NCBI GenBank assembly: GCA_021568835.1
Contig: JAKGSH010000003.1
Span: 224,930 to 288,929 of the forward strand
Reading direction: 5' to 3'
Length of the DNA stretch: 64,000 bases
Source of the DNA: Streptomyces sp. Tue 6430
Lineage (GTDB): Bacteria; Actinomycetota; Actinomycetes; Streptomycetales; Streptomycetaceae
Part shown: positions 7,309-15,658 of the stretch, piece after piece
Position numbering within the stretch: the stretch's first letter is position 1
Layout of the letters: each line of letters starts with the position of its first letter
The notes under the pieces: model-generated
What the model saw: the letters and a program-made list of their open reading frames with translations, nothing else
Told to the model about the DNA's origin: nothing
Databases searched by the model: none
Translations under genes and position numbers: made by a program

Positions 7309-8318
7309 TCACCGGGCGACCGTGAGCACGATCTTGCCCTGGAGGTGCCCTCGGGCTGCACGTTCGTGCGCTGCCCGGGCATCCGCCAGGGCGAACGTGC
7401 TGTCGATCGCGACGCGGACCGTGCCCGCGTCGAGCAGGCGTCCCAGCTCAGCGAGCTGTACGCCGCTGGAACGGACCTGGGCGCTGGAGACCGTGACGCC
7501 CGCCTTCGCGGTCTCCTCTTCGTCGAAGTCCCCGGGGAGCACGGGGAACTGGGCGCCGCCGGCCTTGAGCGTGCGCAGGAACCGTCTGCTGTCGGGGCCG
7601 CCGACAGTGTCGAGAACGAGGTCGACGTCGTGCACGAGTTCCTCGGGACGACTCCTGGTGTAGTCGATGAACCGGTCGGCGCCGAGCTCGCGCAGGAACG
7701 ATTCGTGGGCACCCGATGCCACCGCGACGACGCGTGCTCCCTTCCATTTCGCCAGTTGCAGCGCGATGTGCCCCACGCCGCCCGCGGCGCCGTTGACGAG
7801 CACCGTGGTGTCGGCGTCGAGCGGCACCGGGCGATGCCTCGCCTCCTGGAAGGGCGAGGGGTGATCGTGTCCGACATCGATCAGGAATTGCCACGCCGTC
7901 AGTGCGGCCATGGGTGCCCCGGCGGCGTGCACGTGGTCGATGCCGGTCGGCTTGTGTGCGAGGTCCGACGCGGGCGCGGCCACGTACTGGGCGTACGCGC
8001 TGCCGCGGAAGCCGGGGAAACGCAGAAGGCCGAAGACCTCATCGCCCACGGCGAGGCCGTGCACGTCCGCGGCGACGGCCTCGACGACGCCCGACACGTC
8101 CGTCCCGGGATCACCGGCAGGCCGACCGTCGACTCCTCCCCCGGCACGCTGGTCAGCCCGCGGCGCAGGTAACGGTCCGGGGGGTTGACGCCGACCGCGT
8201 GGACGCGCACGAGCACCTCGCCGGGCCCCGGCTCGGGAATCGGCACCTCTTCGTAGCGCAGAACCTCCGGACCGCCGTGCTCATGGAGCCGGACCGCCCT
8301 CATCGTGTGTCTCGGCAT
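7309..8318 (-). CDS. MDR-superfamily NADPH:quinone oxidoreductase-like protein
   Basis: ATG at 8318 follows GGGGAGGAGAG and gives [20 protein letters not shown], the standard start of zinc-independent quinone oxidoreductases. Residues 1-110 form the GroES-like catalytic domain ([16 protein letters not shown]). The Rossmann domain follows with [19 protein letters not shown] and the cofactor-site loop [24 protein letters not shown]. One extra G near 8105 breaks the frame inside [16 protein letters not shown]; corrected length is about 336 residues. It likely reduces quinones or unsaturated carbonyl compounds with NADPH in the cytosol. It is divergent from a TetR gene with operator-like repeats between them, so it is probably derepressed by a toxic substrate. 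Confidence 0.8.
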
Positions 8319-8349
8319 CGTTCTCTCCTCCCCGCACCGCGGGATAGGC

Positions 8350-8411
8350 TTATCCGGATCGGCGATCCAGATAAACGGACCACTGATCCGAATATATGGA
8401 CCACTGATCCG
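8350..8411. promoter_or_regulatory. Operator cluster between MDR gene and TetR gene
   Basis: Two structures are visible. At 8350-8374, TTATCCGGAT and ATCCAGATAA form a 10-bp inverted repeat with one mismatch around CGGCG. At 8377-8390 and 8398-8411, GGACCACTGATCCG occurs twice exactly, 21 bases apart, two helical turns. The position between divergent starts (8318 and 8430) fits binding by the TetR protein encoded at 8430 and control of both genes. Confidence 0.6.
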
Positions 8412-8429
8412 GACAGTCAAGGGGGCCAG

Positions 8430-9017
8430 ATGCGGGCCGACGCCAGGAAAAACCGCGACCACCTGCTCGCGGTAGCGGGTACCGCCGTCACCGAGCAGGG
8501 CGTCGACGTGTCACTGCGCGACATCGCACGCAGGGCCGGCGTCGGGCTCGCGACGCTGCTGCGTCACTACCCGACACGCGAGGCACTGCTCGAGGCCCTG
8601 CTCCACACGAGCTTCGACGAACTGACGGCAAGGGCGGGCGAGCTCGAGACGTCGACCTCACCCGAGGAGGCCCTCGTGTCGTGGCTGCGCGACTGCGTCG
8701 CGTGGACAACCGAATACCGGGGCGTCACCGTGCTGATGGCGGCCGCCATCGAGGACACCGAGTCCGCGCTCCACGCTTCGTGCGTCACCCTGCGCGCGGC
8801 CGGTGCGCGGCTCCTCACCCGCGCCCAGGCCGCGGGCACGGCGCGGACCGACATCGACGGCACCGACCTGTTCGCACTGACAGCGGCGCTCGCGTGGCTC
8901 GGCGATCAACCCTCACTCGCCCCACGCGCCGACCGCCTCTTCGACGTGGTCGCGAGCGCGATCCTGACGGGTCCGGCGAGAACCGCGACGGAAAAAACGC
9001 CGCCCCCGGTCCCGTAG
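8430..9017 (+). CDS. TetR-family transcriptional regulator
   Basis: ATG at 8430 behind GGGGG gives 195 residues. The N-terminal helix-turn-helix is clear: [26 protein letters not shown] (residues about 31-56), in the SoxS/YcdC-like style of TetR proteins that guard oxidoreductases. The C-terminal ligand domain is Ala/Leu-rich. It is divergent from the MDR oxidoreductase, with operator-like repeats between them, so autoregulation and repression of that enzyme are likely. The stop is only 16 bases from the left end of the Tn7-like transposon, which thus inserted just downstream without damaging the gene. Confidence 0.85.
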   Translation: MRADARKNRDHLLAVAGTAVTEQGVDVSLRDIARRAGVGLATLLRHYPTREALLEALLHTSFDELTARAGELETSTSPEEALVSWLRDCVAWTTEYRGVTVLMAAAIEDTESALHASCVTLRAAGARLLTRAQAAGTARTDIDGTDLFALTAALAWLGDQPSLAPRADRLFDVVASAILTGPARTATEKTPPPVP

Positions 9018-9033
9018 GCGGAATCGCCACGCG

Positions 9034-9145
9034 TGCGACCGAGGATCCTAGTTGGCGGGTGCTGCTCCCTTTGGTGCACGTTGTTTGCTGGCGGAGGGAT
9101 CTGGTTGGCGGATCTTGAGGGCGATAGTTGGCGGGCCGATATCCG
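9034..9145 (+). repeat. Left end of Tn7-like element with repeated TTGGCGG sites
   Basis: After the terminal TGCGACCGAG come four related motifs: AGTTGGCGGGTGCTG (9050), TTGCTGGCGGAGGGA (9085), GGTTGGCGGATCTTG (9103) and TAGTTGGCGGGCCG (9125). All point inward. Multiple TnsB-binding repeats of about 20 bp are typical of Tn7-like left ends. Confidence 0.7.
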
Positions 9146-9249
9146 CCTTAGTCACGGCGCGTCACTAAGGGTGATGGCGCTCTTTGAATCTCCCCAGGTG
9201 TCGCTCTTGAGGTGGCCAAACCTGCTCAGGTGATCTCCCCACCCTTTGC

Positions 9250-9588
9250 GTGATGCCCGGACGCCCGGAGCGACGTTGTCCGGACGCGCCCCGACATCGG
9301 GGGGACAAGCGACTGCGGACCGCTCCCACCAGAGCGGACACCGTCCGGACACGACCGGCGGACGCGTCCGGCCAAGGCATCCGGTTCGCCTACCAGGCCT
9401 GCGTCCCGCGTCACCTTCTGGGCGTCGCGATCGCCGACGCCTTCACCCGCCTCGCCGCCGAACTCCACCCCGAACCGGAGCCCGAGCCGAACCCGGCCCA
9501 GTCGCCCACGTGCTGCGTGTGCGGCGAGCCCGGCGCCCGCCAACCATCCGCGGACTGGAACGTCTCGCATCGGGCCTCGACGTGGTAG
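9250..9588 (+). other. Doubtful open frame, possible gene remnant
   Basis: A 112-codon frame whose last two thirds look protein-like (FAYQACVPRHLLGVAIADAF, then a Glu/Pro stretch and CCVCGEPGAR with a CxxC). It has no good ribosome binding site and no family I recognise. It may be a broken piece of cargo in the transposon or chance. The rest of the 9146-9663 interval shows nothing else. Confidence 0.2.
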
Positions 9589-9663
9589 CTGGCCCCATCG
9601 ACCAGGCGCCGACCCGCCCCGTGGCCTCGTGATGGGAAGCAGCGGGCGGGGTTGTAAGGCAGG

Positions 9664-10005
9664 TCAGACTCTCTCCCAGTACCAATACGAGCAGGGGCCG
9701 CCGGTGACGCAGATCCGCCACATCATCTGGTGTCCCCACAGGGCGGAGGGGAGGCGCTCGTCCCGCCAGGTGCCGCTGCCGTTGTAGTTGGGGATCGGCG
9801 TCTGGCGGTAGCCGTCGATGCTCCACTCCACAAACACGGACCGGCCGTCGGGCTCGGTGTCGCCGATGCCGAACATATGCTTGTTGGGGTCGTAGTAACC
9901 GTACGCGCCCTTGATGACGGCGCTCTCCGCGCTGGCCGTTCCCGCACCAACGCCGGTGAACGTCAGGGCGATCAGGCCGACGGCCGCGATCTGCCTGAGG
10001 TGCAT
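9664..10005 (-). CDS. Small secreted protein
   Basis: A 113-residue protein with a clear Sec signal peptide: basic start MHLRQ, hydrophobic core to about residue 22 and a TASA-E cleavage site near residue 26. The mature part is about 87 residues, rich in Tyr, Trp and Gly (KGAYGYYDPNKHMF, ALWGHQMMW, GGPCSYWYWERV), with two Cys (in RICVTGG and GPCSY) that could form a disulfide. AAGGAGA precedes the ATG. It resembles the many short secreted Streptomyces proteins of unknown role. Its location as cargo in a Tn7-like element is notable. Confidence 0.65.
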   Translation of the reverse strand: MHLRQIAAVGLIALTFTGVGAGTASAESAVIKGAYGYYDPNKHMFGIGDTEPDGRSVFVEWSIDGYRQTPIPNYNGSGTWRDERLPSALWGHQMMWRICVTGGPCSYWYWERV

Positions 10006-10114
10006 GAAAATCTCCTTCTCCGCAGGTGGTTGAGAGCCTTACAAGCTGTCGGACCCGGTGGAAATTCGACAGTTCGGTATGATCCGATTGTCCGTCAACC
10101 CGAATCGGCTCCGA

Positions 10115-10303
10115 GAATCACGCGGCGGGCGGCCACCCGGATTCGACGAAGAGCGGTACAAGAAACGCAACACCGTCGAGCGTGCCATCGACAGGCTCAA
10201 GCAGCACCGGGCGGTGGCCACCCGTTACGACAAGCGCCGCTACGTCTACCAGGGCACCGCCACCGCCACCGCCGCAGCCCTCACTATCTTGCTCCGCACA
10301 TGA
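10115..10303 (+). pseudogene. C-terminal remnant of an IS5-family transposase
   Basis: The frame reads RGGRPPGFDEERYKKRNTV, then ERAIDRLKQHRAVATRYDK, the highly conserved end of IS5-type DDE transposases with the catalytic Glu in NTVERAI. The first two catalytic Asp residues and about 70% of the protein are missing, with no end repeats nearby. It is unrelated in sequence to the intact IS5-type element at 5626-6967. Confidence 0.75.
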
Positions 10304-10319
10304 TCGGCCGGACATGGTC

Positions 10320-10598
10320 CTAGTCCCTTTTGCCTCGGCGTACGAGAGCGACGATCGCGCCGGGTGCCAGGACGATCGCCGCGACGAGCATCACGAGGAA
10401 GGTGGGGGACTCGCCCTGGTAGGAGTCGCTGACCTCCACCTGCGAGGCGAAGAGGCCGGCAACCAGAACGAGGAGGACCGAGACACCCAGAACGATCACG
10501 CCCCACGCCCTGCCGGCCGGGATGCTGCGCATCGGGATGAGCGAGATCGACAGCCAGGCCACCGCGACGACCAACAGCACGGTCAGTGAACCAAACAT
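10320..10598 (-). CDS. Small three-helix membrane protein
   Basis: ATG at 10598 behind GGGAG gives 92 residues, MFGSLTVLLVVAVAWLSISL. Three hydrophobic segments lie at about residues 3-22, 30-52 and 65-84, with a short polar loop (VEVSDSYQGESP) before the last and a basic tail RRGKRD. No family recognised. It is divergent from the AraC-type regulator at 10865, 266 bases away, which may control it. Upstream in-frame TTG and GTG codons are less well placed. Confidence 0.6.
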   Translation of the reverse strand: MFGSLTVLLVVAVAWLSISLIPMRSIPAGRAWGVIVLGVSVLLVLVAGLFASQVEVSDSYQGESPTFLVMLVAAIVLAPGAIVALVRRGKRD

Positions 10599-10864
10599 CA
10601 GCACTCCCAAATCTTCCTTAAGTCACCTCGCATCGCTTCGAAGAACTTAGGACGGATGCAGCACGCGCAATGTGTCATGCGTGCAGGGAACCTTGTTGTC
10701 TGTGCATTGTTGAATGCAGCCTCTGCGCCTCGACCTTGTTGCGTGGCATGACTGGCCTCTGTCATTCTGGTGCCTGGCTGACTGCGCTGGGGGCGACTTG
10801 TGAGGGTAGGAGCCGAGGCGTTACACCGCAGGGCCGACAGCGGGTCCCGACCCGTGCCTGTCCG

Positions 10865-11833
10865 GTGAGCCCCATCCTGGACACCACCTCTGTTCCACCG
10901 CGAGACCGGGAAGAGGTGGTCCGGTACGCCGTGTGGGAGTCCGTCGTACGGATCGATATCGAACACCATCTGCCGCCCGATGACCTCGCGGTGCACATCG
11001 GGCTGGATACCGTAGGGCCCATCGGAGTCTGCTCGGCGCGAGCGACTGCGCTCACTATTCAGCGGACTCCGCGGCTGGCGCGAGAGGACGTTGAGCCGGC
11101 CGTCTTCCTCGGCCTTCAGGTGACCGGGACCAGTGTGGTGGTGCAGAACGATCGCGAAGCCCTGCTGAAGCCGGGAGACTTCGCCCTCTACGACACGTCC
11201 GCCCCCTACACCCTCCTCTTCAATGAGGGGGTCGACCAGCACTTCCTCCGTTTTCCCCGCGCGGCACTCGCGCTGCCTGAGAGCTCGCTCCGGGGTATCA
11301 CCGCGGTAGCCTTCGCTTCCGACAACCCTCTTGCTCGTCTGGCCTCTGCCTACTTTCGCCAACTGGCCGTCAGCGAGGAGCTGCACCGGGGCCGGCCCGC
11401 CGAAGCGGTCGTGGAGCCCAGTGTCGAACTCGTCCGGGCCGTCGTGGCAGCCCAGGTCGGAAAGGAGGACCTGGCCCGGGGACCACTGGCGGAAACACTT
11501 GGCCTGCGCATCACGCAATACATACGGGCACACCTCGCAGATCCCGACCTGTCGGCGGCGCGGATCGCCGCCGCGCACGGCATTTCGGTCCGTCATCTCT
11601 ACACCGTGCTGGCCCGGTCGGGTATCAGTCTCGGAGACTGGATCCGCACGCACCGGCTGGCGGAATGCAAGCGGGAGCTGGCCGCCCCACAGGGTCGGCA
11701 CAAGACCATTGCGGCGGTGGGGCGAAGCTGGGGCTTCGCCGACGCGACCCACTTCAGCAAGGTGTTCAAACAGGCCTATGGCATCTCACCGCGGGCCTGG
11801 CGCGACCACAACTGCCCCCACCCCTCCGCCTGA
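10865..11833 (+). CDS. AraC-family regulator
   Basis: GTG at 10865 gives 322 residues. The N-terminal half is the AraC-binding-like cupin found in FeaR/NphR-type regulators (RYAVWESVVRIDIEHHLP, LLKPGDFALYDTSAPYTL). The C-terminal 100 residues contain the two helix-turn-helix units: LSAARIAAAHGISVRHLYTV and KTIAAVGRSWGFADATHFSKVFKQAYGISP. Family members activate catabolic or efflux genes in response to small aromatic or amine ligands. The nearest candidate target is the divergent membrane protein at 10320. It is cargo of the Tn7-like element. Confidence 0.85.
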   Translation: MSPILDTTSVPPRDREEVVRYAVWESVVRIDIEHHLPPDDLAVHIGLDTVGPIGVCSARATALTIQRTPRLAREDVEPAVFLGLQVTGTSVVVQNDREALLKPGDFALYDTSAPYTLLFNEGVDQHFLRFPRAALALPESSLRGITAVAFASDNPLARLASAYFRQLAVSEELHRGRPAEAVVEPSVELVRAVVAAQVGKEDLARGPLAETLGLRITQYIRAHLADPDLSAARIAAAHGISVRHLYTVLARSGISLGDWIRTHRLAECKRELAAPQGRHKTIAAVGRSWGFADATHFSKVFKQAYGISPRAWRDHNCPHPSA

Positions 11834-12020
11834 TGTCGTTCTGCCCGTCGCCGCACGAATACGTCGTCATCGACCAGGACCGGGCGCTGCTGGCGCTCCT
11901 GGTCGCGGCCGACGACTGAGCCCGAGATCGTTCACGAAACTGCGGACAGAACCAAAATTCGAGATCCGCATCAAGGGTGGCGACCACGTGTTTGGCGAGG
12001 TCTTCGAGAGCCCTGGGGTG

Positions 12021-13386
12021 TGTCAATTTAACGGCCGATTTTGGTTGTTGAGGTTCAGTTGTTGGCCGGGGTGAGCCGACCCTCGAAGGCGATCTGGAAC
12101 GCGTTCAGGGGTGCCTTCCAGCGCATGGTCCACCGCTTGCGGCCCTTGCCCGTCGGATCCAAACTCATCAACGCCATGTAGACGCACTTGAGGGCGGCGG
12201 CCTCGTTCGGGAAGTGTCCGTGGGCGCGGACGGCCTTGCGGATGCGGGCGTTGACGCTCTCGATCGCGTTCGTGGAGCAGATGACCTTGCGTATCTCGAC
12301 GTCGAAGGAGAGGAAGGGCACGAATTCGGCCCAGGCGTCCGACCACAGCTTCACGATCGCCGGATACTTCTTCCCCCACGCCTCCTGGAACTCCAGGAAC
12401 CGCTCCGTCGCCGCATCCTCGCTGGGTGCGGTGTAGACGGGCTTGAGGGCCTTGGCGACCTTGTCCCAGTCCTGACGGGCAGCGTAACGGAACGAGTTCC
12501 GCAGCAGGTGAACCACGCACGTCTGGACAATCGTGCGAGGACAGACGGTCTCCACGGCCTCGGGAAGGCCCTTGAGCCCGTCGCAGACCAGCATGAGCAC
12601 GTCGTCCAGGCCGCGGTTCTTCAGCTCGGTGAACACGTGCAGCCAATATTTGGCGCCCTCGCCGCCGTCGCCGACCCAGATGCCGAGGATGTCGCGGGTG
12701 CCGTCCACGGTCACGGCCATCACCACGTAGATGAGGCGGTTCGCGACCTGCCCGTCCCTGATCTTGACGTTGATGGCGTCTACGAACAGGACCGGGTAGA
12801 CGCGATCGAGAGGGTGGTTCTGCCATTCGGCCATGCCGTCCATGACCTTGTCGGTGATGGTGGAGATGGTCTGCTTGGACACCTCCGCCCGTAGACCTCG
12901 GCGAGGTGCGCGGCGATCTCCCCGTGCGTGAGGCCCTTCGCCGAGAGCGACAGCACCATCTCGTCGACACCGGTCAGACGGCGCTGCCGCTTCTTGACGA
13001 TCTGCGGCTCGAAGGTGCCGGCGGTATCACGGGGCACCTTCACCTCCACCGGCCCGACATCGGTCAGCACGGTCTTCGCCCGGATGCCGTTGCGGCTGTT
13101 GCCGTTGTTCTTCCCCGCCGGATCGTGCTTCTCATAGCCGACGTGGTCGGTGATCTCGCCTTCCAGAGCGGACTCCAGCACCCGCTTGGTCAGCTGCTGC
13201 AACAGCCCGCCTTCACCGGTCAGCTGCAGCCCCTCGTTCCGAGCCCGGTCCACCAGCATCGCAACGAGCTGCTCGTCCGACACCGCGCTCGACGGTGCCT
13301 GCACCTGCTCGGACTGCTCGTTCTCCACGGCGGTCTCCGTCATCAGACGCATCTCCTTGATCATCAGATCCGCCGTTGATTGGACA
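12021..13386. mobile_element. IS256-family insertion sequence
   Basis: A 1366-bp element whose ends are imperfect inverted repeats: left TGTCAATTTAACGGCCGATT, and right, read inward, TGTCCAATCAACGGCGGATC. It contains one Mutator-type transposase. No 8-9 bp target duplication is evident, and the sequence left of it does not continue the tnsA gene found on its right, so insertion was probably followed by a deletion. The interval 11834-12020 before it holds no recognisable gene. Confidence 0.75.
12055..13343 (-). CDS. IS256-family (Mutator-type) transposase
   Basis: ATG at 13343 follows AAGGAGATGCG and gives MTETAVENEQSEQ. The N-terminal part has the typical LLQQLTKRVLESALEGEITDH and GNSRNGIRAKTV motifs. 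The DDE residues lie in FVDAINVKIRD, MLVCDGLKGLPEA and STNAIESVNARIRK. One base is missing near 12888: an added G in the complement of CGCCCG turns VYGRRCPSRP into VYGAEVSKQTIS and joins the halves. Corrected length is about 430 residues, normal for the family. The enzyme would be functional if the shift is a sequencing error. Confidence 0.85.
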
Positions 13387-13656
13387 CTCCCCCTCCAGGC
13401 CGGGACGATGCCGCCGCTTCGCCCGCCAGGTGAACCCCCGCACCGGCCGGGACGACAGCACCGGAACGTGAGCCATGTCGCGGACCGGCCAGCAGACCTC
13501 GCCGGCACCCACCCGCCACGTCGAACTCCACCGAGACATCCAGTCATCCGCGAGGTCGAGTTGATCCCGAAATGCGGCATCCCCGCTGTACGCTGCGACA
13601 AGCTCGTCGAGGCGACTCGAGTCCGACCGGATCCTTGCCCTGGCTATCTCGCTCAC
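13387..13656 (-). pseudogene. tnsA-like endonuclease gene, 5' fragment
   Basis: GTG at 13656 opens about 90 residues before the IS256 end. The stretch WRVGAGEVCW, then PVLSSRPVRGFTWRAKRRHR and PGLE, resembles the N-terminal part of the TnsA-like heteromeric transposase endonuclease of actinobacteria (PVR-F-----Q---PG---). Catalytic residues lie further downstream and are lost. Its position 116 bases inside the right end and its inward direction match tnsA in Tn7-type elements. The family call rests on a short stretch, so context carries much of the weight. Confidence 0.5.
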
Positions 13657-13734
13657 TCACCCACAGCACCACCACCCGGGTGGCGACAAGGCCCGATCTT
13701 CGGAACTGACCACAACACAGCGTTACGGAAGCAG

Positions 13735-13782
13735 GATCCGCCAACTACTGCGCTCGTCCGCCAAGTAAAAATCTCGGTCGCA
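13735..13782 (-). repeat. Right end of Tn7-like element
   Basis: Read inward from 13782 the end is TGCGACCGAG, then TTACTTGGCGGAC (complement of 13757-13769) and CAGTAGTTGGCGGATC (complement of 13735-13750). These match the left-end motifs in sequence and orientation. Confidence 0.7.
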
Positions 13783-14349
13783 ACGCGCACGGGCCGACGA
13801 GCCCGGCCGCATGGCTCTCCGCCGCGATTCGGGTGCGATTCGGGTCCGGCCACCGTCCCGGAGCACGATCCACAGGGCCCGGGCCCACGGCATCACCGGA
13901 CCACGGTCGGATACGACACCCGGGCCCCGAGGCACCGACCGGAGGCCGGCGCTCGCGCCCCGGGACGGTGTCGCGTTCCCGGACCGGTCAGCGGTCCGCG
14001 GGCGAGGGCGAGCGGCACGGGGAACTCCACCCGCCGAGGGTGACCCGGCACCGTGGATCGGCGGGGGAGGCGCGGTGCTCAAGCGCGCACGCTGCGAAGG
14101 GTGGATGCTTGAGGAAGCCTGGAGAAGCGGGGGCAGCACGTTGCGGCTGATCGTTTTCAGGGGAGTGGCCGCCCGCGTCGCACCCGCTCTCGGTGGTGAC
14201 GCCCGGCTCGCGGGTCTGCCGGGGCGGTGCTGAGGCACGATCCGGGTTTTTCGGAGTCCGGCGGTCCGAGGACGTCGAGAACGTGCCACCGGCTCCGTCC
14301 CCGGGACATCGGCCACCGCCGGCCGCACGAGGAAGAAGGAGGAACCGGC
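13783..14349. other. Gap without recognisable gene
   Basis: It starts with the ACGCG target duplicate of the Tn7-like element. Open frames here are GC-driven and match nothing I know. AAGGAGG at its end serves the VOC gene. Confidence 0.4.
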
Positions 14350-14790
14350 ATGGCGATTCAGCGGATGGACAACGTCGGCATCGTCGTCGAGGACTTGGAC
14401 GTCGCCGTCGCGTTCTTCGTGGAACTCGGTATGGAGCTGGAGGGCGGGGCGGAGATCGAGGGCTCCTTCGCCGACCGGTGCACCGGACTCGACGGCGTCC
14501 GTTGTGGCATCGCGATGCTCCGGACCCCCGACGGTCACAGTCGGCTCGAGCTGGCGAAGTACCGCAGCCCCGTGGCGATCAGCGTCGGACCGCGCAACCG
14601 GCCGCACAACGTTCTGGGCACGCACCGCGTCATGTTCGCCGTCGACGACATCGAGGACACCGTTGCCCGCCTGCGCCCGCACGGCGCCGAACTCGTCGGC
14701 GGGATCGCCCGGTTCGAGGACAGCTATCTGCTCTGCTACCTCCGCGGCCCGGAGGGCGTCATCGTCGGACTGGCCGAGCAACTGCGCTGA
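14350..14790 (+). CDS. VOC (glyoxalase/bleomycin resistance) family protein
   Basis: ATG at 14350 behind AAGGAGG gives 146 residues. It has the paired beta-alpha-beta-beta-beta layout of the vicinal oxygen chelate fold: repeat 1 begins MDNVGIVVEDLDVAVAFFVE, repeat 2 begins THRVMFAVDDIEDTVARL and ends DSYLLCYLRGPEGVIVGLAE. The His and Glu positions that usually bind the metal appear only in part (H in GTHRVMF, E in GPEGVIV), so a metal-dependent dioxygenase, isomerase or ligand-binding role cannot be settled. No functional partner is adjacent. Confidence 0.8.
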   Translation: MAIQRMDNVGIVVEDLDVAVAFFVELGMELEGGAEIEGSFADRCTGLDGVRCGIAMLRTPDGHSRLELAKYRSPVAISVGPRNRPHNVLGTHRVMFAVDDIEDTVARLRPHGAELVGGIARFEDSYLLCYLRGPEGVIVGLAEQLR

Positions 14791-15658
14791 GGAGGAGAAA
14801 CCGAGCCGTCCGGCCGAACGACATCATCGGGGCTCTGAACCGTCCGAGCGGCCAGGAACTGCCTGCCCGTGACGTGATCCGCCCGGCCCACACCGCCAAG
14901 GACGCAACCCCGCGCAACACACCGATCGCCTTCACCTGGAGCGGGTGGAGCGGGTGGAGCGGGTGGAGCGGGTGGAGCGGGTGGAGCGGGTGGAGCGGGT
15001 CGCACATCGCCACGTGTACGACGAAGAACGCGCCCGGACTCTCCTGGCCACCCTCACGCACAGGCGCCTGAAGCGACGGCATCCGAATGAGGCATTCCAG
15101 GGAGTCCGGAGAACCGTCCTGCTTCGGCTCCGCCGCCCACCCTGGGGGCAGGGCGCGGCTTTCGACGGCCACGGGCGGTACCGGCCCGGGCCAGGACCAC
15201 GTCATGCCGTGATGCCTTCCACGTCCACCACCGGCAACCCCGTCGAGCAGGGTGCAGCCGGCCGGCCAGTGAAGCCGGTCAGCCAGCCATTGCAGCCTGG
15301 CGCCGGATGCGCTGTCCCGGGAGGTTCCGCCGATGAGTTTCCGGTGGTCGTGCGGTCCACCCTCCGACGAAGGGAGCGCACCATGCGCGAGATCATCGTT
15401 GGCTCGCACCTGCCGTATTTGGGGGCGGGGCAGGCCCGCCGTCCACCGACGGGAGAGCGGGCCGGCCGTGGGCCGCATGGTGCCGCCGGTGTGCGCGCGG
15501 CGGCCGGAGCCGCGGCCCGGCGCTCGCCGGTCCTCCGGGCGGGCGATGCCGCCCTCGCCGGGAGGACGTCGCCGTGCTCGACGGGAGTACGTCGATGAGG
15601 ATGCCGCCGGTCCGGCCTCCCCCGTCCCCGTGGTGCCGCAGGCAGGACCACGCGCTCC
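14791..15658. other. Long gap with 9-bp repeat array
   Basis: 868 bases between the VOC gene and the 3' end of the acyl-CoA ligase gene. Apart from the GAGCGGGTG array at 14939-15000, I see no conserved frame, RNA gene or clear terminator. Open frames on both strands exist because of the high GC but look random. Confidence 0.4.
14939..15000. repeat. GAGCGGGTG tandem array, about 7 copies
   Basis: Nearly seven perfect copies of a 9-base unit. Being a multiple of three, it stays open in several frames (Trp-Ser-Gly, Glu-Arg-Val, or Pro-Pro-Ala on the other strand), but none belongs to a gene I can support. Confidence 0.85.

Larger units (their letters stand above)
9034..13782. mobile_element. 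Tn7-like transposon, degenerate
   Basis: The element starts TGCGACCGAG (9034-9043) and ends with its exact complement (13773-13782). It is flanked by ACGCG on both sides (9029-9033 and 13783-13787), a 5-bp target duplication. Both ends carry repeated TTGGCGG-type motifs in inward orientation, several on the left and two on the right, like the asymmetric TnsB sites of Tn7-type ends. Just inside the right end, reading inward, is a tnsA-like fragment, the usual gene order. An IS256-family element cuts it, and tnsB, tnsC and target-selector genes are missing. Remaining cargo is a secreted protein, an IS5 remnant, a small membrane protein and an AraC regulator. Confidence 0.75.

Noticed and set aside
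13783..14349. Open frames on both strands suggesting a gene beyond the transposon
   Set aside because: No conserved motif, poor ribosome binding sites and low-complexity Arg/Pro content.
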